A DNA stretch of 64,000 nucleotides from Liopterus haemorrhoidalis (lineage: Eukaryota; Arthropoda; Insecta; Coleoptera; Dytiscidae): positions 40,700,250 through 40,764,249 of the forward strand of contig OZ020616.1 in NCBI GenBank assembly GCA_963971575.1. The letters run 5' to 3'. Of the stretch, positions 54,240 through 64,000 are shown piece by piece; the first letter of the stretch is position 1, and the number at the start of each line of letters is the position of its first letter. The notes under the pieces are model-generated. The model made no database searches. It had not been told where the DNA came from and saw only the letters and a program-made list of their open reading frames with translations. The position numbers and the translations under genes were made by a program.

Positions 54240-54662
54240 TGATGATTTCTGAAATCATCTGTGAAATAGCTGCCTTTGATACATGAAAAAGATGTTGTAG
54301 ACTACGCTTTATTTCCTGCGGCTATGAAATAAAGCGTCAATTACAATTTTATTCTTGCTGGAATCGCATCCCTCATTAGTGTATCAGTTCGTTGTATTAA
54401 TAACCTATTCAAATCATCTGGTGTCATTCTTAAACCCAGTCTGTACTCTTTTTTCTTTCACAGCTAATTCCCAAAACAGAAGGACTGATGCGCCATGGGT
54501 AGCTCTTCTATCAATCCATTTTTTAACCCATTTTCGTTTAGGCTTATATTCTGTACCGATTTCTTCAGTAAAACGATCAGTTATTTCCTCCACAAGAAAT
54601 GAGGTATTACAAAATACCATTTTTAAAGGCACCACGCCGGCGAGGTGTATATTCATATTCAT
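54240..54662 (-). pseudogene. Harbinger transposase N-terminus, frameshifted
   Basis: KPKRKWVKKWIDRRATHGAS then VLLFWELAVKEKR match the R-K-W-V-x-x-W-x-x-RR-x-x-HGA-x-x-x-L-x-x-EL start of HARBI1-like proteins. The continuing part, found whole in copy 1 (18505-18753), is here split by indels and stops. ATG codons at 54662 or 54629 (MVFCNTSFLVEEI) could start it. Confidence 0.75.
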
Positions 54663-54867
54663 AAACTATATTTTGCAAAAAGATAATTGCACAACAAAAT
54701 CACAGTGAAGATGTCAAATGTGTTTTGACACTTACTATCCAGAAAATAAGATAGTATGCCAATTGTGTATGAACACCTACTATCCCGAAAATAAGATAGT
54801 AGAGTAAAGCGCGTAGTACTTGCGCTAGTTACTAGATCTTTTACTCTACCAATTTAAACCCGGCAGA

Positions 54868-57330
54868 ACAGCGAAACGATCAACGAACTGAACAGCGAAA
54901 CGATATCCGAATAGTTCGTCGAACAATATGGCGAGCACTAGCAGATGGTGGTGGATGAATATTTGTCCAATTTCCATTTGTTACAAATATAGATATTGTG
55001 TAATTTGCAAATAATGGATCTTCAATCAGTAGCATGCAGATACGAGTATATTAATTTATTTTTAAAGAAACGAAAAAAATAGACGATGGTAGCAATGTAA
55101 AATGTGTGCCATTCAGACAGTTACCTTTAGGGCGAAGAACTGTAGAAATGTAATGTAACAAAAGATATATTGATAGATTGTTTCAAAAATAAAATATCAT
55201 ATTTAAATTGAATATATTTATCTAAATTAGAGTAAAATTATTAAATAATAAAAAACAGTTTATTTCTCAGAAACAAATGTGCAAACATGTTTATTCTTTT
55301 AACTTGAAATCGCAATATCATGAACAAGAAAAGGAAATCGTAAATTCTATATTATTTAACTTGAGTGTCAAATAATTAAAACATTAAACAAGTTTCAGTT
55401 ATATTGCTAGTGAGAAAATAGAACATAGATTATTAGCGATGACTGTCATTTTTGAAAGTGTTGAGATATACCATATGACTAGGGATGATATATGACATTC
55501 TGTGAGTTGGTACTAGTAGATCTCATGGCAGTCGGATTTGGTACGTCATGGGTTAAATACATCTTTAGAGTACTTGGACGAGTCGAGTTATAATATCAAA
55601 GTAATTTCGGATATACGTATTGCAGTGTTAAGCTCAAGACATGGAGAGACATTATTCTTAAATTTATGTGAGTCAATTTGTTTTCGGAGACGTTAGTGAA
55701 GGCCTTGCTGTCCAGTGGAATAATTAGTGTTGTATGTAAAAAGTTCTCTTCTGTGTAATTGTAAATGTGTGTCTCTTTTAGATAAGCTGTTATCATCGTT
55801 GAACTGTCAGTCCCTTTTGTATATACAATGATATACAATGATAATTTAACAACCCTTAACTCTCCTTAAAAATCATTGCAACCAGCTAGCGAACGAAAGC
55901 GAATGAAAGAGAGTGCGGAACCGCTCGTGGATTTTAATTTCATCATATTCGAAAACCTCTTAGGTATGTACAATATAAGTAAAACCATGAAGAATTAATA
56001 TATATGATGTATTAATTAATAAATTGGTCAAAATGAATTGATCGATCATTATAACGGGGCGCCCACAATGGAAAGGGATATAAACATATTGAGAGTCCGA
56101 AATTGAAGGGAGAAAGCAATGGATTAAACAGTGTGAAAGACTTTGTTCAGACGGTTAACTGTTAAGACAGTCTCTGTTAAGAAGGCCTCTGTTAAGAATA
56201 TGCGTGCTCATAAGACTTGTAGGACCGCAGATGATGAGATGATGAAAATAAAGCGAACACTTTTGCACCTATCTAATATTATTAGCTCATAAACGTCTTA
56301 CAGTAGTTCTGATCTTCACTGAGTTGTAGTGTTGATCATTACGATACTCTTGCTTTGTTGGCCTATTCACTCTATGAAAGTGAAGGCCCACTCTGTTATA
56401 ATCTAACGTGTTGTAAAAATCTTATTTTGTGACGTTCCCATTTGTTTTATTTTAGATTATTTAATTTAATGAAGATGAGCCAAAGAAGAATACAATCTTC
56501 CATGCCTGGGAACGAATTAGAGTCTCTTGGTACGCGAAGCAGCCACCCCTACTCTACGGAGGCGGACTAGTATAATACAAAATTCAGAATTGTTCATTTT
56601 TATTGACCGTAAATTTTGCATAATTGGATTAAATTATAATTGTATACACAATAATATTATTCCGTTAAAATTTTTAAATTGACACCTTGAATAAGCTGTC
56701 ATATGTTTCGATATTAACAAATACACAATGGGACAAAATGTAATAAATTTTATGAATTTGCACATTTGATAATATTTAATGCTTTTTATCGCCATAATAT
56801 TTGATAATATATAATTAAAACTGTTCTAATGTACACTCGGGGTAAAATTTTGAATAATTTATATTACCCCTATTATTTACGATTATTTCAGAACAATTAA
56901 AGCAAGTGCACATAAATGACAATATTGTCAGATAATATATATTAGTTTAATTTTAAGCATTGTTCAGTATATTGCCCTAACGAACGACTATAAACGAAAA
57001 GAAAATAACGAACACAGGGGTCAGAGGAGGTGGAGGACGAGATAGATGAAGGTATGGTAGAAGAATGTTTTGTTTCACATTAGAATAGTTTGCCGCTTTA
57101 GAAAAAGTATTGTTCTATGCACAGCAGCAAACAAAAACTAATACATTGTACGTGTTACTCCTAAAGCGGTGGAGGGACATTGAAGTTAAAAAGGGGGCCC
57201 AGTAAGAAACAAACTTGAATTGGCAGTTTCTTCAGTGCTTTGTAATGTGTACCTATGTATGTAAATACATATATATATATCTGTATACAATGCATGTATG
57301 AATACATTTAAAATGTGTATGTTCATATTT
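54868..57330. other. Intergenic, nothing coding
   Basis: 2.4 kb with no supported gene. 56270-56345 (CTCATAAACGTCTTACAG) matches 14370-14440. The rest is AT-rich with short chance frames. Confidence 0.5.
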
Positions 57331-57335
57331 AAGTA

Positions 57336-57425
57336 AATTTGTTTAATTTCCACACACCGCTGTGAATTGACAGTAACTGGTCGATGGTCCTCCTCAAAAA
57401 AATAAGGACCAACACATACCATACT
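57336..57425 (-). pseudogene. Tiny DD41D-like transposase fragment
   Basis: The minus frame reads VCVGPYFFEEDHRPVTVNSQ then RCVEI, aligning with IIGPYFFEDERGRAVTVNSE then RYVEI of the 59.3-kb transposase. About 25 codons match. The surrounding 159-codon frame is otherwise unassigned. Confidence 0.6.
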
Positions 57426-57764
57426 GTCACATAAGAGCTGCAAAACTACAGCACCCCCAAAATTAACAGTCGCGTCGACTACAGTCGCGCCTCGTGCGTA
57501 AAATAAATATTTAGTTTCCAAGTTATTATATACAATGACTGCTATGGTATTGCGACGATTGGTATTGATTGGGGGTAGCGGCAGAATACATACTTTCGGA
57601 TCTGCAGCCATTTGCAGGTAAAAGCCAGCGAAGTGGAAATTTAAATGTATATCTAATATACACACAACACTGTAAATTAGACATTGAGATGGCAGGTTTT
57701 AAAATGTTTTTACTTTAAGCAATGAAACATTTTATTAAAATCGGTATTACATATTATTTTTACT

Positions 57765-58480
57765 GACCGCCAACATATATAAGAGATGTATTGTGATCAT
57801 ACCGATTTTGAAATTTCGAGATTTCAATGGATCTCCACGAATTGAGGTCCCTACATAACGTTTTGACTATTTTTAGCATGATGTCTGTCGGTCTGTCTGT
57901 CTGTCTGTATGTCTGTCTATCTGTCGGTCTGCCTGTCGTCCGTGTACACGTGCAGAGCAAATTCTTCTAAAAGGATGTTTATGAAACTTTATATTTAAGC
58001 TTTTGACAATTTGGTTGTTTTTACCAAATTGATCAACTTTTGGTAAAAATCGCTTAACTAAAAATGAGTTTACTCGGGTCGCTTTTAAGATTTTTGCGTA
58101 GGGTGACCATTCATCCCGCATTTTGATTTGGTGTCCCCAGGGCCGAATTTTGCTCTGTAGTTATATTTGGGAGGTGAATACCTTTTTTTTGCTCTTTATT
58201 TATATTTGGGAGGTGAGGACCTTTTTTTTGTTTGCTCTTCACTTATATTTCGGAACTGACGACCTTTTTTGCTCCGTCCCGCATTGCCTTCTCCAAGAAA
58301 ATGGGCACCCTATTTTTGCGAATATTTCACAACAGAGAAATGAACAAAAGTTGCTATAAAAGCAATAACTAACAACTTTTATTTGAGACATTTTTTGATA
58401 AAGCAACATAAATTAAACAAGTACTTTGTGATGGCAGTCGGTCCTGTGGTGGCCACAGCTGATTTTTTATTTTGACTGTA
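57765..58480 (+). repeat. (GTCY)n-core dispersed repeat, copy c
   Basis: It follows copy a from ACTGACCG(A/C)CAACATATATAAG through a GTCTGTCTGTC tract to GTGTACACGTGCAGA. It then carries the 85-bp block (AGTTGCTATAAAAGCAATAA) and ends with TGGTGGCCACAGCTGATTTT, the inverted form of the block ending copy a. It is interrupted by a hAT-like MITE at 58099-58312. Confidence 0.7.
58099..58312. mobile_element. hAT-like MITE with 8-bp duplication
   Basis: The termini are TAGGGTG(A/C)CCAT, inverted. TTTTTGCG lies on both sides (58091-58098 and 58313-58320). The other copies of the host repeat (about 38408 and 38768) run through this point without the insert. The interior repeats ATATTTGGGAGGTGA words and is non-coding. 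Confidence 0.88.
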
Positions 58481-58489
58481 ATCTGATAA

Positions 58490-59181
58490 TATCGAAATAT
58501 CTAAAAGTCGAAGGTCGGACAGTCAGGATCATATACCTGGCGATGAACGTCCTACAGGAGCATGACATTTTTAGCAAATATTGGGGTCAAATTAAGATTT
58601 TAGCGCGCAATAGACCGAAGGAGATTTAGAAATCAATATATAAAATGATAGAAAAATAGGCACTCAAACACCATTTTATCCTTTTTTATGCTAAAATTTA
58701 CATTTATTAATTAATACCTTTGAAATTCAATACTTTGCGTATATTTTTCTATTAATTCTCGTCTCAAAAACAACTTTAAACAATGCGGTGTTCCACATAA
58801 TCCTGCCATCTTATCAATAAATGAAAGCACGTCTTCTCTTTCCACTCTCCACTTTCATGAAATTTAATAATATTATATATTCTGACTGAAACTTGACTGT
58901 TTGGTTATTCATTAAAACATTTGGGTTAGCTGTGAGTCCGGGCCTCGACGCCGACGCTTGCAATCGACCGAGGCCGTCTACATTCGCCACTGAAAGCAAG
59001 ATCCTATTTGATATCGGTTAAACTCATGTATGATAACTGTAGGATTATAGCACATTGTTCATATATTTAAACATTTATTCTGGTGTTAAAATTTTAAACT
59101 GGATTAGTAAGGTTTGCGCATTAATTGTGCGTAGATGTAATATACAGGAGGATAATTTTTATTTTCACATATGTGTATATA
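58490..59181. other. Intergenic, nothing recognised
   Basis: No supported gene. A minus frame at 58814-58999 has no recognisable domain. Confidence 0.45.
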
Positions 59182-60492
59182 CAAGGTGTCTCAAAAGAAA
59201 TTTTATATTTATTTAGCTTACTGCGTGAACGCAACGTATCCGAGGGGCGCGGGGGTTATGTCAATCGGTAGCCTGACTCTTGGGAATTCAGTCACTATGG
59301 AGCGTTTCTCGGGAGCAGACCGCGCGTTATGCGTGCGAGAGTTTTACAAAAACGGTGATTCGGCGACTGTAGCGCGTAGAATATTCTGCAGTATTCGAGG
59401 TTTTCGCCACTTAAATGATGCGCCAAGCATTCCTCTCATTCGACATTGGGTTAAAAAGTTTGAAGAGACTGGTACAACGCTGGATAAATCAAAATCCGGG
59501 CGACCTAGGTCATCAAGAACGGTAGAAAACGTGGAGAATGTTAATCAGTCTGTTCGTGACGACCCGAACCTTTCAATTCGGAAGCGCGCAAGTGCTTTAA
59601 ATGTGCATAGATCATCATTACAGCGCATTATGCACAAAGACCTAAAGCTGCACCCCTACAAAATTCAATTGGTGCAAGAATTAAAGCCCCAAGATGCCAG
59701 TCAGAGGCTTAGTTTCGTAAATCAGGTGATTGAGCGATTTTCAACGTTTACCAACATTTTGTTTTCGGATGAAGCTCATTTTCATCTTAATGGCCACGTA
59801 AATAAGCAGAACTGCCGCTGCTGGAGTGCAACGAATCCGAAACGCAAACATCAGAAACCCCTACATTCGCCTAAAGTGACCGTATGGGCTGCGATGTCGG
59901 CGCGAGGAATTATCGGCCCTTACTTTTTTGAAGACGAAAGGGGGCGTGCAGTTACAGTGAATTCAGAGCGTTATGTGGAGATATTACACAACTTCTTGGT
60001 ACCTGAACTGCAAAACTTTCCTGGCTATAACCAAAGAACATGGTTCCAACAGGACGGAGCAACTTCACACACGTCCAATATGTCTCTGCCACGTGTTCGT
60101 GAAATTTTCTCAGGCAAATTGATCTCCCGGAGAGGTGACATAAATTGGCCTCCACGCAGTCCATATTTAACCCCTATGGACTTTTTCCTATGGAGTTATC
60201 TTAAATCTAAAGTTTACGCCAATAAACCGACTTCACTGGCGCATTTGAAAGAGAATATCCGTCACGAAATGGCAGCCATCCCTGAGTCCACCTGCCGAGA
60301 CGTCATAAGTAATTTTACTGTTTGATTAAATGAGTGCCGAGAAGGCGAGGGTCTACATTTAGACGATATTATTTTTAAGAAATAAATCCCCAAAAAGTGT
60401 ATTTTAATAATTAATAAACATTTTTTCTATATACGGCTTACGTTTTTTTTTTAATCGATCCACTAAATATAAAATTTCTTTTGAGACACCTT
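59182..60492 (+). mobile_element. Near-intact DD41D (rosa-like) mariner-superfamily transposon
   Basis: The 29-bp ends AAGGTGTCTCAAAAGAAATT... (59183-59211) match exactly at 60464-60492. TATA lies on both sides, with one terminal base (C/G) missing at the right. The 1311-bp length and single long frame mark a young or recently active copy. Confidence 0.92.
59297..60325 (+). pseudogene. DD41D transposase, 20 residues short of the family end
   Basis: I take ATG at 59297 (MERFSGADRALCVREFYKNG). The open frame continues upstream into the terminal repeat, which is not expected to be coding. A helix-turn-helix and GRP linker (HWVKKFEETG, SGRPRSSRTVENV) and a second helix-turn-helix (NVHRSSLQRIMH) bind the ends. 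Catalytic residues are LFSDEAHFHLNGHVN (first Asp), TWFQQDGATSHT (second) and SPYLTPMDFFLW (third). There are 41 residues between the last two, the DD41D signature. A TGA at 60323-60325 stands where CGA is expected; past it the frame reads LNECREGEGLHLDDIIFKK to a stop at 60383. This is one C-to-T change away from full length. Confidence 0.9.
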
Positions 60493-60796
60493 TATATTGC
60501 AATACCAACATAGGGAATTTATTTAATCGCTAACATTATTTTCGTAGGTATAGGGATATTCTAAATAATATATAACGGCTACGGCTAATCAATTACAGCA
60601 CTTCGCTACTAAAAGAAAAATATTTCACAAATTTTGACGAGACTGGGCTTGTTCACGAATAAAGAGGTCAATTCTGGATACGAACATTTTGCTACAAATA
60701 GCGCTTTAATTATAGGCAGAATCAGGCAACAGCGTCTGGAGTCTGGATTTGCGTTTATTGCGTACTAGTGTGGCACGCTTTATACGTGTCCGTTTG

Positions 60797-61018
60797 TTAT
60801 GCTGTATTCCGTTTGACAGTAGACTGCACCATGTACCTCAACAAAGGAGTAGTTCTTCCCAGTCTGGGCTGAGCAGCTAACATAATTTGAGATTTATTGT
60901 TTAACTTGTCTTTGTAGCGTTTCTTAGTATCTACCACACCTCTGCAGCCTCCTTCCAACTCTGAGTACAGTAATCTTTTGGGTAACCTACTATTTAGCAT
61001 TCTTATGAATGGTCTCAA
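60797..61018 (-). pseudogene. LINE C-terminal fragment
   Basis: RMLNSRLPKRLLYSELEGGC then RGVVDTKKRYKDKL resembles the R-x-LP-K-x-x-x-Y-x-E-L-x-x-G-x-R-x-x-G-x-x-KKR-x-KD motif near the end of many animal LINE ORF2 proteins. It is about 70 codons with no catalytic part. Confidence 0.55.
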
Positions 61019-61254
61019 TACTGACGATATCAGCTTGAGCCAAAACTTTTATATTTGGCACATAATTTTTCCATTTGACTCAATATCGTTCTATGACCTC
61101 TTTGGTGAAATTTTTTTAGCGTTTTAATATGCCGTAAAAAATTACAAGGAGTACAGCTGCCTTGTTTTAAGGTGTAAATCTCAGCAACTCCAAATAGATG
61201 TTCTTAGAGTAGCGAAGGTTTTGTATACAACAGATATTCTTTATGACACTTCAT

Positions 61255-61690
61255 CATGAAACTGTTACAACTGTATTCTCAATAATACACAAAAAATATT
61301 TATTTGCTGGCTTGTGACCATTATAAAAGTTATTAAATTTTTTTACAGAATCGCTTTTGTGTTTTTCGAAACCGAAAATTCCGAGTTTTAAACAATTTTT
61401 GGTTATTGACAACATTCTTTTCAGATTATCAGGCCCTCTTGATCTCAAGGGCCTCCTAAAATTTCTATTCAATACCGTTGCCTTCACATTTCAGTAACTT
61501 CTTCTTTGTTAAATATATGGTTTTCTTTTGCATGCAGTGTTAGCTGAAACCCATTTTGCCATTATTCTTATTTATGTAGTTTCTATGTTCAATAATTTTG
61601 ACATTGAGTGATCTCACGTCCTTTCGAAATATATCGCGTCACAATCTCCACATGGAATTTCATAAATTCCACTTTTATCAAAATTTTCGT
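61255..61690 (-). pseudogene. Penelope-like element endonuclease remnant (GIY-YIG)
   Basis: The minus frame FDKSGIYEIPCGDCDAIYFG then RT is the start of the GIY-YIG endonuclease with the linked CCHH-like motif of Penelope-like retroelements (K-S-G-I/V-Y-x-I-x-C-x-D-C-x-x-x-Y-x-G-x-T). After a frame change it reads VKIIEHRNYINKNNGKMGFS, a stop, HCMQKKTIYL and further fragments. The reverse transcriptase is absent. Confidence 0.62.
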
Positions 61691-61722
61691 AGATGCAGCT
61701 AAGAAATCCCTATATTGTCATT

Positions 61723-61783
61723 CATATGTCTCGCTGTCCGTCGTTTATCTGTCTATCTGTCTACCGTTTGTCTGTCTGTCGAA
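61723..61783 (+). repeat. (GTCY)n-like tract
   Basis: TCTGTCTATCTGTC and TTGTCTGTCTGTC tracts lie 20 bp apart without the conserved flanks of the copies at 38 and 57.8 kb. Confidence 0.6.
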
Positions 61784-61789
61784 GAAATG

Positions 61790-62103
61790 TACCTCGGTCG
61801 AGCATCACGACTAAATATAAATTTAAACGTCAGAATAAAATTTGCTCCTCCTTGAGCATTTTTAGACTCAAGCTTATATTATAACTAATTCAAATGTATC
61901 CATTTGAGATCCTTTTAAGATCCACCTTGGAGAAACTTATACGGGCCCGGATTTTTAGTTTTTACGGATCATCCGCGGATACGGAGTTCCGGCACACCAC
62001 TAGTTCTCATCGCCGAGTTTACTGTCACACAGTTGACCATCGTAGAATTTGCGTTGCAGAGTTGATCCGTTCCGACTTTCATAGATGATGAATATCAAAC
62101 CTA
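61790..62103. other. Intergenic, nothing recognised
   Basis: No supported gene or element. Confidence 0.45.
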
Positions 62104-62113
62104 CGGTATTCTT

Positions 62114-63868
62114 TTTTTTTTTTAATCTGTTTATTGCTGTTTCAACAAAAGGAATGTTATTCACAGCAGTGGTAACAAGTAAAAGAAACTAACTTAATAA
62201 CATGGGACAAACTTAACTATCCTAATAGTACTTAAAATGTAACTTATAATGTATCACTTCTGTTCTATGTATAGTTTCGGTATCTATGCTAAAATTTAAT
62301 CTTAAATTAAGTCACTGTCACTGTCATTGCTGCTGTTATATATGTCTTGGGGTAGCTGTCTTTTCAGTCTAACGTGTATACCTTTTTGGCCAATGTTGTA
62401 GGTTATCGCAGCTTCACATTTTTTTATATTGTTTATAAAACGTTTGGTAACTTTTCTAATAAATGTTTCAATAGTTGGCATGTTTAATTCCTGGTGAAGT
62501 TGCTTATTCCGGATGAACCATTGACTGCTATTCTTAGAATTTTGTTTTGCAGCGTTTGTAATTTGAGGATATTGGTTTTGGAGGTGTTTCCCCAGACTTC
62601 GCAAGCGTACATAAACAGAGGTCGAATTAGCGATTTGTAGAGTAGCAAGGCACATTTAACTTTGAGATTTGATTTTCTGTTTATCAAGGGGAAGAGCTGG
62701 TATAGTCTTTGATGAGCTAGCTGAAGTTTAATTTTAATATGAGATGTCCATGTAAGCCGTCCGTCGAGGTGCACTCCGAGATATCTTACTGTTGTTGAGT
62801 TCCAACATATTGGTTGTTCGTTTATTCGAATCTGTTGTGGATGTGAGATTCTCTTAAGTGAAAATATTTTGCATTCGCATTTGTCAGTGTTAAGCAAAAT
62901 ATTCCACATTTTGAGCCATTGGCAGATGGTTGTCACTGCTTTTTGTAATTAGTTAATAGCTATGTCAAGGCATTCGTCCTGTGTTATAATCGCTGTGTCA
63001 TCGGCAAACATAGCAATCACTCCCAAATTAGATGGAATGTCCATGGCAAAAATGTTGAATAGTGTCGGGCCTAAAATGCTTCCTTGTGGAACCCCTGCCC
63101 TTATCTGTTTTAGTGGTGAATGTGTGTCGTTAATTTTAACTGAGAACGTTCTGTCCTCTAGAAAAGAAAAGGGTATTCCATTGAGGTAGTTTGGTAGATT
63201 TAGTTTTAATAGTTTGTATTTCAATCCATCAATCCAAACTTTATCAAATGCCTGTGCAATATCAAGAAATGCGACAGTAGTATGAAATTTGTCTTCAAAG
63301 CCTTTTTCTATTAATTCGGTTAGCCTTAATAGTTGCTGAGTTGTGTTGTGCCTTTTTCTGAAACCAAACTGGAAAGTTGGTATTGCGTTTATGGATTCTA
63401 GTTCTCTTTCCAATCGGACATGTATAACCTTCTCCAAAAGTTTAGAGAAAGTATTTAATAGACTGATCGGGCGGTAACTGCTGAGAAAATGTTTGTTTTT
63501 GCCAGGTTTATTAAATAACAAAATTGTTACTGTTTTCCATTGTTTTGGAAAGTAGTTTAACATTAAGCAGGCATTAACTGAGCATTAACATTAAGAGGCA
63601 TTAAACAACGATGCAACATAGGCTAGGAGTTTAGGGGTGAGATTTTTTAGAACGATGTTGGGTATTAGGTCTGGCCCTGGTGACTCTTTGACAGGTTTAC
63701 TGATTAAGGATTTCAGTGCTGAGGGAGTTGTTGGCTCTATATTTCCGCAATAAGGGAAGTGGGTCTCGATATAATTATTAATGAAATTCTTGTGTGCTGC
63801 AGTTGAGGAATTAGTTGGAGAAAATACTTTTTCTAAGTATTCTGAAAATTGATAAGTTTTATCTAAAT
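62114..63868 (-). mobile_element. 5'-truncated Jockey LINE with 10-bp target duplication
   Basis: CGGTATTCTT is present at 62104-62113 and 63869-63878. A poly-T run at 62114-62123 is the poly(A) tail on the minus strand, as in Jockey. The endonuclease and ORF1 are missing. The 1755-bp copy carries the reverse transcriptase to the natural ORF2 end. Confidence 0.92.
62302..63868 (-). pseudogene. Jockey reverse transcriptase, few lesions
   Basis: In order: KHFLSSYRPISLLNTFSKLL, QFGFRKRHNTTQQLLRLTEL, TTVAFLDIAQAFDKVWIDGL (motif A Asp), RAGVPQGSILGPTLFNIFAM, MFADDTAIITQ (FADD), KCECKIFSLKRISH, STTVRYLGVHLDGRLTWTSH and the C-terminal VTKRFINNIKKCEAAI. Upstream, ESPGPDLIPNIVLKNLTPKL is the block before motif 1. 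Lesions are a short local duplication near 63560-63600, one TAA at about 62948 and a frameshift near 62530. The catalytic residues remain. Confidence 0.88.
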
Positions 63869-63878
63869 CGGTATTCTT

Positions 63879-64000
63879 ATACCTGTTGGTATCCTACAGC
63901 TGGTACACCAGGACAAAGTGTACGGCTGAAATGGATCGGATAGACGACGTTTATCCTGGCCAAAGATTCTTCGACAGCGATTTACCACCACAATAAAGAA
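63879..64000. other. Window edge, nothing recognised
   Basis: The target side of the Jockey insertion. Too short to assign. Confidence 0.4.

Larger units (their letters stand above)
49382..54867. mobile_element. PIF/Harbinger element, copy 2, split by a LINE
   Basis: The left terminus TGCCGGGTTTACATT (49382-49396) is followed by the LINE. The element resumes at TTACATTGGTAGAG (53945). The right end (A)GTTACTAG...CTCTACCAATTTAAACCCGG ending CA at 54867 is its inverted partner. Without the LINE it is about 930 bp. The interior is about 85-90% like copy 1 by eye. A 3-bp target duplication is not evident (GAT against GAA). Confidence 0.85.

Noticed and set aside
49382..54867. A 3-bp target duplication for Harbinger copy 2
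   Set aside because: The flanks read GAT and GAA, so an exact duplication cannot be claimed.
57186..57665. A 159-codon protein
   Set aside because: Only about 25 codons match a transposase; the rest includes an AT microsatellite and is probably chance.

Overview
This window is AT-rich animal nuclear DNA made almost entirely of transposable elements and their remains. The element mix (CR1-, RTE-, Jockey- and I-type LINEs, several mariner lineages, a Tc1, a DD41D mariner relative, hAT, PIF/Harbinger, a Penelope trace and a tRNA-derived SINE) fits an arthropod, most likely an insect; the order cannot be told from the sequence. I see no convincing host gene, no true tRNA or rRNA gene, no CRISPR array and no bacterial-style operon. 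Most reading frames are broken transposases or reverse transcriptases.

Layout. 0-9 kb: two 5'-truncated CR1-like LINEs, a DD41D transposase tail, a SINE with a clear target duplication and a short SINE-like insert with a 17-bp duplication. 10.5-13.4 kb: a three-level nest, in which a hAT sits inside a Tc1 element with IR/DR ends, which sits inside an I-type LINE RNase H gene. 14.6-23.7 kb: four mariners, two hAT or mariner-type MITEs, a Harbinger fragment and more I-type LINE. 23.8-25.2 kb: an RTE-like LINE carrying a Jockey fragment. 25.9-36.5 kb: Harbinger, mariner and hAT derivatives, several with exact target duplications. 38-41.4 kb: a dense mosaic of inverted repeats with (GTCY)n cores, plus a 506-bp palindromic repeat element inserted with a 10-bp duplication into a mariner. 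42.2-43.2 kb: a probable LTR.

49.4-54.9 kb holds the best-preserved element: a full-length 4.55-kb LINE on the minus strand, inserted into a Harbinger copy with a 7-bp duplication. Its ORF1 and ORF2 are in the same frame, separated by one UAG in the context CAG-UAG-CAA-CUA. That matches the viral UAG-CAR-YYA readthrough signal, and ORF2 has no AUG before the middle of its endonuclease domain. 59.2-60.5 kb holds a DD41D-type transposon with perfect 29-bp inverted repeats, whose transposase lacks only its last 20 residues because of one TGA. The window ends with a Penelope trace and a 1.76-kb 5'-truncated Jockey element flanked by a 10-bp duplication.

Possible new biology: (1) LINE ORF2 expression by stop-codon readthrough; (2) small elements with hammerhead-ribozyme-like cores at 3.6 and 45.6 kb; (3) a palindromic repeat-unit element that inserts with target duplication. 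Several insertions are supported by an empty paralogous site, or a rejoined reading frame, within this same window.
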